The position numbers and the translations under genes are program-made. Below the pieces are notes generated by a model. That model had not been told where the DNA came from, searched no databases, and saw only the letters and a list, made by a program, of their open reading frames with translations. From positions 498,236 to 562,235 of the forward strand of contig CAUYUJ010019926.1 of the NCBI GenBank assembly GCA_963575745.1: a stretch of DNA of 64,000 bases. The letters run 5' to 3'. Source of the DNA: Prorocentrum cordatum. Lineage: Eukaryota > Sar > Dinophyceae > Prorocentrales > Prorocentraceae. Numbering within the stretch: the stretch's first letter is position 1; each line of letters starts with the position of its first letter. Below, piece by piece: positions 19,786 through 30,469 of the stretch.

Positions 19786-20452
19786 CCATGGCATGCCGCG
19801 GGCCCGAAGCGGGCCCCCCGCGAGAGGGCTGCGGGCCTGCTCCTTCGCCTGCGGCCTGCACGCCGGCGCCCCGCGCAGAATCGGGAGGGGAGCGGGGAGA
19901 GGGACCGTGCGTGGCCGTGGTATTCCGACCCTGTGGCCCAGGACGCCCCCCAGACCCCCCTGAAACTAATATTGATGGCGTGGCGACGGGGGGGGGGCGT
20001 GAATGGACAGAAATCTTCCAAGCCCAAAGCACCGCCTTTACTGAGATCAACATCGATGTCGGGGGTGCGGGGGTGATTTTGAATCTCCCTCGAACGTGTA
20101 AGGGTCCGAATCTATTGTCCATCAACTGGAGGAGATGGGATGAGGCAGGGGAAGGAGGGTGATGCGGAGGACGATGGTGGGGGGGGAGGAGGGGAAGGGA
20201 TGCCCTCTGAGAGCAGGCCAGCGCAGAGGGCGGGCGGGATATCACGGCCACTCCACCCTTCGGATCCGACGTGCGGACATGCTGCGCCTTGGCAAGGACC
20301 ACAGCTGGAGCCCTCGGCTCCACCGTTACGCAGCGTGTCCCGGGTGCGCCGGCCAGGGGGGCCCGGCAGCGGTGTGCCTGGTCCTGCCCCTCGGGCCAAG
20401 GGGAACAAAAAACAGACTGACCGCCGTTCCGAGACGCACCCGACTCTGCGCC

Positions 20453-20682
20453 GTGACCCTGGAGCGCCGCGACGCTGGAGAAGAGCGCGGAATGATCGAG
20501 TGTGCGGTGCCGAGCCAGAAGGCACCGACTGTACTGCCGTGTAAAGTGCACAATCTGAAAGCCCGGCGTGACTCTGGAGCGCCGCGACGCTGGAGAAGAG
20601 CGCGGAATGATCGAGCGTGCGGTGCCGAGCCAGAAGGCGTCGACTGCACTGCCGCTCAAAGTTCAAAATCTGAAAGCCCGCC
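20453..20682. repeat. 115-bp tandem duplication next to the spliced-leader relic
   Basis: Two units, 20,453-20,567 and 20,568-20,682. Both carry GAGCGCCGCGACGCTGG, AAGAGCGCGGAATGATCGAG and GAGCCAGAAGGC. On the minus strand they follow the spliced-leader relic within 20 bp. Confidence 0.8.
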
Positions 20683-20699
20683 TGGGCCAGAACGGCCCT

Positions 20700-20720
20700 C
20701 TTGAGCCAAAATGGCGCCGG
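20700..20720 (-). other. relic of the dinoflagellate spliced leader (DinoSL)
   Basis: Read on the minus strand from 20,720, the 21 bases match the known DinoSL at 19 positions, with 16 consecutive matches (GCCATTTTGGCTCAAG). Two bases near the 5' end differ (GC for TA). All mature dinoflagellate mRNAs begin with this leader. A genomic copy fused to downstream sequence therefore indicates reverse-transcribed mRNA re-inserted on the minus strand. Confidence 0.8.
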
Positions 20721-20864
20721 AGTTATTCAAAAAAATGCACAGGAGGAGGGAGGAGGGAGGACAGAGGAGCCCCTCCAGAATTTTACCAGACCCCCAGAGA
20801 ATACTGTACAGCATTGCTGTGCACCCCAATGCTAACCCTCCTCCCCGACTCCTGCCTGGCGTCC

Positions 20865-21010
20865 TCCTCCCTCCTCCTCCTCCTCCTCCTCCTCCTCCTC
20901 CTCCTCCTCCTCCTCCTCCTCCTCCTCCTCCTCCTGTTCCTCCCCCCCCCTCCTCCTCCTCCTCCTCCTCCTCCTCCTCCTCCTCCTCCTCCTCCTCCTC
21001 CTCCTCCCCG
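20865..21010. repeat. (CTC)n microsatellite
   Basis: Two CTC blocks split by GTTCCTCCCCCC. Confidence 0.9.
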
Positions 21011-21205
21011 TTATGTATCATCCTTCTCCCTTCCTTTTCCGTCATAAATTATCCCGGCAAAGCAACCGAACATCGATATGTAGGAGCATATCTGGAAGCA
21101 TTCCCCTTAAGATTCAGATGAGAATCCACTTGTAGAATTCTGCTGTTCTCGCAATCGCAGTCGCATTCGCGATGACAGTCGCAGTGCCAACGGCAGTCGC
21201 AGTCA

Positions 21206-22950
21206 CAGCCTCAGCCTCAGCCTGCCTCAGCCTCAGCCTCAGCCTGCTTCAGCCTCCGCCTCAGTCTGCCTTCAGCCTCGGCCTCAGCCTCAGCCTCAGC
21301 CTCAGCCTGCCTCAGCATCAGCCTGCCTAAGCCTCAGCCTCAGCCTCGGCCTCTGCCTAAGCCTCAGCCTCAGCCTCGGCCTCAGCCTCAGCCTCAGCTT
21401 GCTTCAGCCTCAGCCTCAGTCTGCCTTCAGCCTCGGCCTCAGCCTCAGCCTGCTTCAGCCTCAGCCTCAGCCTGCCTCAGCATCAGCCTGCCTCAGCCTC
21501 AGCCTCAGCCTGCGTCAGCCTCAGCCTCCTCAGTCTTCCTTCAGCCTCGGCCTCAGCCTCAGCCTGCCTCAGCCTCAGCCTGCATAAGCCTCAGCCTCAG
21601 CCTCAGCCAGCCTCAGCCTCAGCCTGCCTCAGCCTCAGCCTCAGCCTGCCTCAGCCTCAGCCTCGGCCTGCTTCAGCCTCCGCCTCAGTCTGCCTTCAGC
21701 CTCGGCCTCAGCCTCAGCCTGCATCAGCCTCAGCCTCAGCCTCAGCCTGCCTCAGCATCAGCCTCAGCCTGCTTCAGCCTCAGCCTCAGTCTGCCTTCAG
21801 CCTCGGCCTCAGCCTCAGCCTGCCTCAGCCTGCATCAGCCTCAGCCTCAGCCTCAGCCTGCCTCAACATCAGCCTGCTCAGCCTCAGCCTCAGCCTGCCT
21901 CAGCCTCAGCCTCAGCCTGCTTCAGCCTCAGCCTCAGTCTGCCTTCAGCCTCGGCCTCAGCCTCAGCCTGCCTCAGCCTCAGCCTGCTCAGCCTCAGCCT
22001 CAGCCTCAGCCTGCCTCAGCATCAGCCTGCCTCAGCCTCAGCCTCAGCCTCAGCCTCAGCCTCAGCCTGCTTCAGCCTCAGCCTCAGTCTGCCTTCAGCC
22101 TCGGCCTCAGCCTCAGCCTGCCTCAGCCTCAGCCTGCATCAGCCTCAGCCTCAGCCTCAGCCTGCCTCCTCAGCCTCAGCCTCAGCCTGCCTGCCTCAGC
22201 CTCAGCCTCCTCATGCCTCAGCCTCAGCCTCAGCCTCAGCCTGCCTCAGCCTCAGCCTCAGTCTGCCTCAGCCTCGGCCTCAGCCTCAGCCAGCCTGCCT
22301 CAGCCTCAGCCTCAGCCTCAGCCTGCCTCAGCCTCAGCCTGCCTCAGCCTCAGCCTCAGCCTGCCTCAGCCTCAGCCTGCCTCAGCCTCAGCCTCAGCCT
22401 GCTTCAGCCTCAGCCTCAGTCTGCCTTCAGCCTCGGCCTCAGCCTCAGCCTGCCTCAGCCTCAGCCTGCATCAGCCTCAGCCTCAGCCTCAGCCTGCCTC
22501 AGCATCAGCCTGCCTCAGCCTCAGCCTCAGCCTGCCTCAGCCTCAGCCTCAGCCTCAGCTGCTTCAGCCTCAGCCTCAGTCTGCCTTCAGCCTCGGCCTC
22601 AGCCTCAGCCTGCCTCAGCCTCAGCCTGCATCAGCCTCAGCCTCAGCCTCAGCCTCAGCCTGCCTCAGCATCAGCCTGCCTCAGCCTCAGCCTCAGCCTG
22701 CCTCAGCCTCAGCCTCAGCCTGCCTGCTTCAGCCTCAGCCTCAGTCTGCCTTCAGCCTCGGCCTCAGCCTCAGCCTGCATCAGCCTCAGCCTCAGCCTCA
22801 GCCTCAGCCTGCCTCAGCCTCAGCCTCAGTCTGCCTCAGCTTCAGCCTCAGCCTGCCTCAGCATCAGCCTCAGTCTGCCTTCAGCCTCGGCCTCAGCCGC
22901 AGCCTGCCTCAGCCTCAGCCTGCATCAGCCTCAGCCTCAGCCTGCCTCAG
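21206..22950. repeat. GCCTCA hexamer array, 1.7 kb
   Basis: (CAGCCT)n broken by CAGCCTGCC, CATCAGCC, CAGTCTGCCTTCAGCCTCGG variants, which form a higher-order unit of about 60-120 bp. The complementary array lies at 61,687-62,003. Open frames through it (PQPASAS, SLSL) are repeat translations. Confidence 0.95.
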
Positions 22951-23590
22951 CATTCAAAATGTGGCCCGGGAATGGAGTTCTGGGGACTCGAAGACCACGA
23001 AGTGGCCTACAGTTGGCTCCGGGCATTCAAAATCATGCCCAGGAATAGAGTTCTGGGAACTCGCAGAGCACGAAGTGGCCTACAGTTGGCTCCCTGCGTT
23101 CAAAATCATGCCCAGGAATGGAATTCTGGGAACTCGAAGACCACGAAGTGGCCTACAGCTGGCTCCGGGCATTCAAAATCATGCCCAGGAATAGAGTTCT
23201 GGGAACTCGAAGACCACGAAGTGGCCTACAGTTGGCTCCCTGCGTTCAAAATCATGCCCAGGAATGGAATTCTGGGAACTCGAACACCACGAAGTGGCCT
23301 ACAGTTGGCTCCGGGCATTCAAAATCATGCCCAGGAATGGAGTTCTGGGAACTCGCAGAGCACGAAGTGGCCTACAGCTGGCTCCGGGCATTCACAATCA
23401 TGCCCAGGAATGGAATTCTGGGAACTCGAAGACCACGAAGTGGCCTACAGTTGGCTCCGAGCATTCAAAATCATGCCCAGGAATGGAGTTCTGGGAATTC
23501 AAAGACCACGAAGTGGCCTACAGGTGGCTCCGGGCATTCAAAATCATGCCCAGGAGCGGAATTTTGGGAACTCGAAGACCACGAAGTGTG
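22951..23590. repeat. 73-bp satellite, 9 units
   Basis: Each unit starts ATTCAAAATCATGCCCAGG, then GGGAACTCGAAGACCACG, then AGTGGCCTACAGTTGGCTCC. The spacing is 73 bp. It directly abuts the hexamer array. Six complementary units lie at 61,262-61,686. Confidence 0.95.
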
Positions 23591-23725
23591 TAACTGTTTG
23601 CTAAAAACGACTTCCGCGGGTTCTCCCCGGCACCCGCCCAGACCCCCCTGGGGAGTCAAGATGCTCTCTTTTGACACTACTAGAAACCTATCAGTCTTCG
23701 CTGTAAGGTAAAAATTCCCCCTGTC
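23591..23725. repeat. common flank of the 73-bp satellite, copy 1
   Basis: It carries CGACTTCCGCGG, CCGGCACCCGCCCAGACCCC, ATGCTCTCTTTTGAC and CTAGAAACCTATCAG. The same order appears complemented at 61,125-61,262. Confidence 0.85.
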
Positions 23726-23804
23726 GTACCCCGAGGCCAGTTTTAGGGAGGGCCGGGAGTTTCGTCTGAGACTTCATCACCACTTATGACCCTGAGGAGT
23801 CAAA

Positions 23805-24060
23805 AGTGGCAACAATTTCACGGCTGGAGGGCGGGTCGTTTTCGAAATGTGGCTCTCGCCTGAGCACCGCGCACATTCGTCTTAAACATGTGCATGAGTT
23901 TCGCGGATGTAGGGCGGAAGGTTTTCAAAATGTGGCTCTCGCCGTAGCGCCGCGCACATTTGTTTTAAAAGCTTGCAAGAGCTTCACGGAGTGAGGGCAG
24001 TTCCTTTTCAAAATGTGGCTCTCGCCTTAGCGCCGCGCGCAATTGTTTAAAACAATTTCA
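23805..24060. repeat. about 95-bp tandem repeat D, 3 units
   Basis: The unit reads TTTTCAAAATGTGGCTCTCG, CC(T/G)TAGCGCCGCGCACATT, then GTTTTAAAA and a CTTCACGGA tail. Diverged copies on the other strand lie at 54,790-55,010 and 59,990-60,150. Confidence 0.75.
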
Positions 24061-24536
24061 CTCGCTTCACGGGTTCCCATGATCAGCGTACCAGACAAAC
24101 GTTTTGGAAGGATTCAAGATCAGGAGGGTGCAACAGTTACGTTGATTCGCGGTGTTGAAGTCCCAGACATTGCGTTTTTGCACGATACAGGACCGCCAAG
24201 ACGCAACAGTCAGGTTGACCCGTGGCGTTGGATTCCCTAGAATAGTGTTTTGACATGCTTCAGGGTCTTCAAACGGTTGTTTTCCAACGAGGCATTTCCC
24301 TCAGTGGCTGTGAACCGTTGTAGGGGCCTATGAAGGGGGAGCTTGGAGGGAGTGTTTATTCCAACATCGTTGGTGACCCTTGGGTTTACGCTGGTCCTCC
24401 TCCTCCTCCTCCTCCTGCTCCTCCTGCTCACTCTAACTCCTCCTTATCCTTCTCATCCTCATTCATCCTTCTCCTCCTTCCCTGCGGCGCCGTCAGCCCC
24501 CGCTACCGAAAGGAGGCACATGTGGCAAGTGAGTGC

Positions 24537-24635
24537 CTCCTCGTGGTGCAGCAGCAGCAGATTCGTCTGCGTCGCCTCCGAGGCGCCTGCCCAGCCGCCC
24601 TCGCAGGCGCCCTCCAACTCCGCGGCGGTCAACGA
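24537..24635 (-). CDS. SET/SMYD-like gene, HHEE exon
   Basis: Acceptor GGCAG|TCG, then SLTAAELEGACEGGW and TQTNLLLLHHEE, donor GAG|GC. Joined to the exon at 28,050 it makes WCALQ|SLTAAELEG. Joined to 13,428 it makes LLHHEE|VVSP. Both are the sequences expected from dinoflagellate SMYD-like proteins. All three junctions are phase 0. The segment is the SET-I helical part between the two halves of the SET fold. The exon is only 99 nt and is flanked by an (AC)n tract and CTC repeats. Confidence 0.75.
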
Positions 24636-24689
24636 CTGCCGGCCGTTCGACGAGACCCATTTTTTATGCTCGACAGGAGTAAGTGTTCT

Positions 24690-24717
24690 CACACACACAC
24701 ACACACACACTCACAAA
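24690..24717. repeat. (AC)n microsatellite
   Basis: About 12 AC units, 55 bp upstream (transcript sense) of the exon at 24,537-24,635. Confidence 0.9.
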
Positions 24718-24949
24718 TAAACAAAAGCACAAACAAATAACACACACGTAAAACTTGAGGGATCCACGAACCCCGTAAGGAACGTTAGTCAAACGTTCTT
24801 CTGACACGCATGCAACGCTTTCCCTTTGCTTGGCTGCAGCCACACCTCCTGCACGTCCTGCTTGTCCTCCTGCTCCTCCTGCTCCTTCCTCATCATCATG
24901 CCTCATTCCTCCTTCCTCCTCCTTCCTACGCCCGAGTGTGGTGCCCACC

Positions 24950-27410
24950 TGGGGGCCGTGCACACGTGAGAACGCGTACCCCGTGCGCACGCGCCAGGCG
25001 CATGTTGCCCCCCCCTCCCCCACCCCACGCCCTCCGCGCACGCATTGCCACGTGTAGAGATTCCGGACACGAGAGAACGCGTGCTCTGCGCGCATGTGCC
25101 ACGCGCATGTTGCCCCCCCCTCCGCGCACGTATTGTCACGTGTAGAGAATCTGACGCGCCCGAATCGGGTCCCCCACCCCCGTGGGGGCCGTGGACACAA
25201 GAGCACGCGTGCTCTGCGCGCACGCGCCCGGCGCATGTTGGGCCCCCCCCTTAGCGCATGCATAGTTGTCGTATTTTTTCGTGTAGAGAATCAGGCGCGC
25301 CCAGATTGGGTAACCCCCCTGGGGTTCGTGGACGCGTGAGAGCGCGTGTTCCGCGCGCCTGCGCCAGGCGCATGTGGGGTCTGCCCTCCCAGTCCGCGCA
25401 CGCATTGCCACGCATTGCGGATCTGGCGCGCCCAAATCGGGTCCCCCTTTGGGGGGCCGAGATCACGTGAAAACGCGTGCTCCGCGCGCACGTTCCAGGC
25501 GCGTGTCGTGTTGGGGCACAGCCTCCGTCGCATGCGAAGAGTTCGCCGCCCCCAAGTCGGGTCCCCCCTTGGAGGCCGTGGACACGTGAGAACGTGTGCC
25601 CCGCGCGCACTCGCCAGGCGCATGTTGAGACCCCCCCTCCGCGCACGCAGTTTCGCGTGTAGAGAATCCGACGCGTCCGAATTGGGCCCCCCTGTGGGAG
25701 CCGTGGACACGTGAAAACACTGGCCCCGCACGCACGCGGCGCCAGGCGCGTGTTGGGTTTCCTCCCTGGCGCAGGCATAGTTTGTCGTGTGGAGAGCCAG
25801 ACGCGCCCAGGTTGGGTACCCCCCTGGGGGTTCGTGGACACGTGCGAACGCGTGCTCCGCGCGCTTGCGCCAGGCGCACGTGGGGGGTCTCCCCCCCTCC
25901 GCGCACGCACAGTCAAACAACAGGATCACGAAAACTATCAAGTAAGAAAGCTGGGCAAGCTTTTTCAGACGTTTCTTAAGGAAGCGCTGGGCCAGCTCTT
26001 GGGGCCAGGAACGTGCACTGCTCATTTCTAGGATCCGAGGCTACCAGATCCCCTCAAGAAGCTGAGCCGGCTTTCCAACAAGCTGGTCAAGAAACGCTGG
26101 GCCAGCTTTTCGTGGGGAGGTTTCTTACTCATACGCGGGGCCGTATTGTCACGTGTTGAGAACCTGACGAGCCCGAGTTGGGTCCCCCACTGTGGGCCGT
26201 GGCCACGTGGAAACGCGGGCTCCGCGCACACATTTCCAGGCGCATGTCATGTTGGGCCTCCACCTCCGTCGCGTGTGAAGAACTCGACGCCCCCAAATTG
26301 GGTCCCCCCTTGGAGACCGTGGACACGTAAAAACGTGTGCCCCGCGCGCAAGCGCCAGGCGCATGTTGGGACACCCCCCCCCTCCGCGCACGTACCTCCA
26401 CGTGCAGAAGTTCCGACGCGCCCGAATTGGATGCCCACTTGGGGGGCGTGGACGCGTGAAAACACATGCCCCGCTCGCACGTGCCTTGGTCATCCCTTCC
26501 GCGCACGTATTTTCCCGTGTGAAGATTCTGACGCGCCCAGGTTGGATTCCTGCCAGGGGGCCGTGGACACGTGAAAACACTTACGCCGCGTGCACGGTTC
26601 AGGTGCATGTCATGTTGGGTCTCCACCTCCGCGCACGTATGGTCACGTGCTGAGAATCTGACGAGCCCAAGTTGGGTCCCCCCCCCTGGGAGCCGTGGAC
26701 ACGTGAGAACGCGTGCTCCGCGCGCGCGCGCCAGGCGCATGTTGCCTCCCCCCCACCTCAGCGCACGTATTGTCACCTGTAAAGAATCCGACGCGCCCAA
26801 ACTGGATTGCCTTCTTGGAGGCCGTGGACACGTGGAAACACGGGCCCGCGCGCGCACACGCCAAGTGCATGTTGGGCCTCCCCCCTCCGCGCACGTATTG
26901 TCACGCGTAGGGGATCCGACGCGCCCACATTGGGTGCCCCTCTGGGGGGCCGAGGACACGTGAACACATGTGCCCTGCGCGCAGCCAGGCGCCTGTTGGG
27001 TCTCCCCCTCCGCGCACGTACTGTCCCGCGTGAAGAACTCGACACCCCCAAATTGGGTCCCCCCTCGGGGGCCGTGGACACGTAAAAACGTATGCCCCGC
27101 GCGCACGCGCCAGAGGCATGTTGGGACCCCCCCCCTCCGCGCACGTACCTCCACGTGCAGAAGTTCCGACGCGCCCAAGTTGGGTCCCCCTGTGGGGGCC
27201 GTTGGACACGTGAAAACACATGCCCCGCGCGCGCACGTGCCTTGGCCATCCACGCCGCGCACGTATTTCCACGTGCGAAGCACCCGCCGCGCCCAGGTTG
27301 GGTTCCCCCTTTGGGGGCCGTGGACACGTGAAAACACGTGCCCCGCGCGCACGCGCCGGGGCCCCCCGCCCACCCCACCCTCCTCGCGTGCACCCTGACG
27401 TGTGAAGGCT
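24950..27410. repeat. about 122-bp satellite, about 20 units
   Basis: The unit reads GCGCACGTATTGTCACGTGT, AGAGAATCCGACGCGCCC, AATTGGGTCCCCCC, GGGGGCCGTGGACACGTG, then CGCACGCGCCAGGCGCATGT. It is rich in CACGTG and GCGCGC. Degenerate half units extend to about 27,560. The array is split by an unrelated segment at 25,913-26,135. Confidence 0.92.
25913..26135. mobile_element. insertion inside the 122-bp satellite
   Basis: About 220 bp of AT-richer sequence interrupts one satellite unit. It has an internal direct repeat, CGCTGGGCCAGCT (25,985 and 26,093 regions), and GGGCAAGCTTTTTCAGACG. The type is unknown; its size suggests a small mobile element. Confidence 0.45.
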
Positions 27411-27734
27411 CCAGTGGCCAAGTCGGTTCCCTCGCCTGGGGCCCCGTCGTGGCCGGCAGCGCGCGAAAGCGCGTGCCGAACGCACGCGTGCCCAGACTCG
27501 AGTTGGAGGCCCCCCCTCCGCACGCACGTATTTTCGCGTGTCCGATTCCGGCGCCTGCTGCTCGGCACCCTTCCAGTGGTGGAGGGCCTTTGGCCCGCAG
27601 ACTGGAGGAGAACCCTGGGCCGGAGCCCTCACCGAGCAAAAAATCCCGGCGAAGGGCCCAACCATATGAGCCTGCGAGCATCGCCAGACAAGTGAGAAGG
27701 AGGGGGGCGAACAAGACGGCAACGCGTGCTTGTC

Positions 27735-27790
27735 ATCCGCCTCCTCCTCCTCCTCCTCCTCCTCCTCCTCCTCCTCCTCCTCCTTCGCTT
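27735..27790. repeat. (CTC)n microsatellite
   Basis: About 18 CTC units, upstream (transcript sense is leftward) of nothing coding that I recognise. Confidence 0.9.
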
Positions 27791-28049
27791 CGTGCTCGCG
27801 CCCACCTTGCCATCCGTTCTCCAACAAAAAAAACCAGGGGGGATCTCCACTGGCCGATTTACCCCCGTAGATGGGGATCTAGGCCGTCCCCTTCGGGTTT
27901 CGAGGGGTGTATTCCCAACTGGGGTGGTAATTTGGTGGGGGTCTCGAAGGGGATGGGGATGGGGATGGGGGTCGGAGAATCGATGCTGAGAGAGGCCCCC
28001 GTCGCCGCCCGGGGACCCCCCCTCCCCGGGCGGCGACGGCGGGCAGCGC

Positions 28050-28094
28050 CTGCAGAGCGCACCAGTACCACAGCGGCTCGTAGTCGAAGTCTGC
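28050..28094 (-). CDS. SET/SMYD-like gene, YEPLWYWCAL exon
   Basis: Acceptor CCGAG|GCA, then ADFDYEPLWYWCALQ, donor CAG|GC. EPLWYWCAL followed by SLT is a hallmark string of dinoflagellate SMYD-like SET proteins. The exon is only 45 nt, phase 0 at both ends. It lies 13.6 kb from the SET-N exon at 41,705. At least one exon between them (covering the rest of the N-terminal SET strand region) is probably still unseen. Confidence 0.7.
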
Positions 28095-28173
28095 CTCGGG
28101 GGCTCCTCCTCCCGGGGCCCCCCGGGCCCTGCCCACCACCCGCCAGCGCCCTCGTCGTCCTCTACTTTGAGAG

Positions 28174-28325
28174 GGGCCCCAGGACACACAAATAGATACA
28201 CACAAATAAGAATATTCCCCATAGTTCCCCATATTTCCTGGGTTTTTGTCCTCCTCCCCACTTCCCATATTTTCCCGTATTTTCTGGGGAATCGACGATT
28301 AATCGTGTCTGTGTGTGTTTTTTCC
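28174..28325. mobile_element. dispersed element G, copy 1
   Basis: It shares GGGGCCCCAGGACACACAAA, CCTGGGTTTTTGTC, CTTCCCATA, then TCGACGATTA and GTGTCT with 59,467-59,620, in the same order and orientation. The ends are only weakly inverted. It lies in the intron just upstream of the exon at 28,094. Confidence 0.7.
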
Positions 28326-28615
28326 ATCCTGATGCTTGGCCGGTTCCAGAGACCCTGAACCCCAAAAGCCTTGCCATCTATGGGGGGCGCATCTGTTCCC
28401 TGCGCCGCCTTCCGCCGCGCCTCCCCGCCGTCCGCCGGGGAGGAGAGGGGCAACGAACAGACAAAGGGGCCTTACGCGAGATGACGTAGCGACCTTCCGC
28501 GGCGGCTTCCGCGGCCGCCAGCGCGGCACGCTGCATCGGCAACGACGGCGCGCTCGCGCGCCCCTGCGCGGGCAGCTTGCGCGCCAATGTCGGTAAAACC
28601 GGCTTCGTTCTTCTG

Positions 28616-28761
28616 CAGTCGAGACGCTATCAAAAGGAACCCTAAATAAGGAACGGGGCCGCTTCTTTCCACAAGTTCAACTTCGATCTCCCATCGGAAA
28701 CCTGAGGACAACCCAAGACAAACTGTAAAGCAATGACAGAACTCTTAGCCCCTCCCGACTG
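28616..28761. mobile_element. MITE family A copy 3, internally deleted
   Basis: Ends CAGTCGAGACG and CCCGACTG. The body GGAACCCTAAATAAGGAACG matches copy 1. It is about 30 bp shorter than the other copies (the CAACGAAAAGGGTTCC part is missing), and the flanking dinucleotides are TG rather than TA. Confidence 0.75.
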
Positions 28762-28799
28762 TGCGCTGCACAGATGGTGACTCCCTGGACCCTTTGAAG

Positions 28800-29170
28800 G
28801 CGAAGGGCTCTCTGGAGCGCGCCACTCTGCGGCGCGCACGGGGGGAGGGCGCGAGCTGCGCGGCCTTCTGAGGAGGCGGGGGGGCTCCTTCGGAAGCCGC
28901 CCTGGCTTCTGAGAGGCCAGCCTTGTACAGGGAGCCCCCCAAGGCACGTACGCGCGCAACCGCGTACATGAGCACGGCCCCCCAGTCCGCGAGACCGGCC
29001 GCGTGACACGAACGGTCGCGGAATGCGCACTCTCGAAACCAGCGTGGCTTCATGTACGTGTACGTCCCTCTTCCGCACCTGAGAAGGCCCCAGGCGTTTC
29101 TGAGAAGGCCCCCGCCTCCCAAGAAGCGCCCCCCGCCCTCTCGAAGGCCCGCCCCCGTCGCACAACACCC
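28800..29170. repeat. CTTCTGAGAAG-rich relics
   Basis: Two blocks (28,850-28,925 and 29,080-29,160) with CCTTCTGAG, GCTTCTGAGAGGCC and GAGAAGGCCC cores. They look like degraded copies of the CGGCGGCGAG foldback family. Confidence 0.45.
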
Positions 29171-29493
29171 GCCTCTGCGCGCCGGCAGGTCTGCTCTCAG
29201 GCGAAAGCGCCCGAGCAAAATCGCGGCGGCAGAATCTTCAGCGCTCTCGGCCACTCCCCGACCCTGGGACCGCCAAAAGCGACTCATAATGAAAATCGTA
29301 CCCGCGGAAGGGGTCGGGGTCCCCAAGGGGTCTGAAACCACTCGCGACGTGGGAGGAAGTCCGCCGACCCTCTCAGCGCGTGTGAAACGTTTTCCCGTTT
29401 GAGTCGTCGCCGTCGCCGCCCCTCTCTTCCCTTGGCCATCCTCCTCAAGCGACCAAGCCAGACGGAAATCAAACAAGGTTGTAATTCCGACCC

Positions 29494-29534
29494 CCCCTGC
29501 GTTGGGTACTCGTTTTGAATAGAGCATTGCGGTC
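29494..29534. repeat. satellite-leader module, copy 1
   Basis: CCCCCCTGCGTTGGGTACTC, then GTTTTGAATAGAGCATTGCG. It recurs at 31,631-31,674 and 32,355-32,405, each time just left of a (TCC) stretch and the 100-bp satellite. Confidence 0.75.
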
Positions 29535-29609
29535 GCACACAACCTTCCTTCCTTCCCGCCTCCTTCCTCCTCTCTCCTGCCGACTACCTTTTACATATTA
29601 CCTGGGGGG

Positions 29610-30370
29610 CTGCGATCTGCGAAAGTGTCGCCACTTCCGGAGGCTGCTGGGAGGTGTAGCGGGACCACGCCTTACGCGGACAACCAGGAGACCTCGCCAT
29701 GCATGGGGGGCAGCGATCTGCGAAACAGTCGCCATTTTCGAAGGTTGCTGGGGGGGGGTGCAGCGAAGTGACGTCTTATGCGGACCACCAGGCGACCTCA
29801 CCGTTCCTGGGCGGCTGCGATCTGCGAAACCGTCGCCACTTTCGAGGGCTGCTGGGGGGTGCAGCGGAGTGGCGTCTTACGCGGACCACCAGGAGACCTC
29901 GCCATCCCTGGGGGCTGCGATTTGCGAAACGGTCGCCACTTTACGGGGCTGCGGGGGAGCGTCTTACGCGGACCACCAGGGAACCTCGCTATTCCTGGCG
30001 TGATGCGATCTGCGAGACGGTCGCCACTTTGCAGGGCTGCTGGGGGGGCGCATAATCCGCGAAACCGCCGCCGCCACTTTCGAGGGCTGCTGGGGGGTGC
30101 ACCCGAATGACGTCTTACGCGGACCACCAGGATGCCTCGCCATCCCTGGGGGCAGCGATCTGCGAAACGGTCGCCACTTTCGAGGGTTGCTGGGGGGGTG
30201 CAGCGAAGTGACGTCTTACGCGGGCCACCAGGAGACCTCGCCATCCCTGGGGGGCAGCGATCTGCGAAAGTGTCGCCGCTTTCGAGGGCTGCTGGGGGGT
30301 GCAGCGGAATTACGTCTTATGCGGACCACCGGGAGACCTCGCCATCCCTGGGGTCCAGCGGGGTGACGCC
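29610..30370. repeat. about 100-bp satellite S1, about 8 units
   Basis: The unit reads GGCTGCGATCTGCGAAAC, GGTCGCCACTTTCGAGGGCT, GCTGGGGGGTGCAGCG, then GACGTCTTACGCGGACCACC and AGGAGACCTCGCCATCCC. Its core is homologous to satellite S2 at 31,780. Confidence 0.9.
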
Positions 30371-30469
30371 TTTTTCTGTTACCTGTGGGTTGTTTCGAGT
30401 TCCGGGGTCGTCCGGAAGGAAGCAAAGAATCTGGCGTGCGAGCTGAGCCTCGCTGGCTTCTGGCACTAA

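Noticed and set aside
18424-20027. Long minus- and plus-strand ORFs (Glu/Arg/Ser-rich)
   Set aside because: Microsatellite translations joined to GC-rich chance frames.
22213-23604. 463-codon plus-strand ORF (PQPASAS repeats, then 73-bp unit translations)
   Set aside because: It is open only because the hexamer and 73-bp repeats lack stops in that frame. No start context or non-repeat domain.
24950-27410. CRISPR-like array
   Set aside because: The whole unit repeats with no unique spacers. It is a satellite in a nuclear genome.
26129-27827. Minus-strand ORFs over 300 codons
   Set aside because: They read through the 122-bp satellite in several frames at once.
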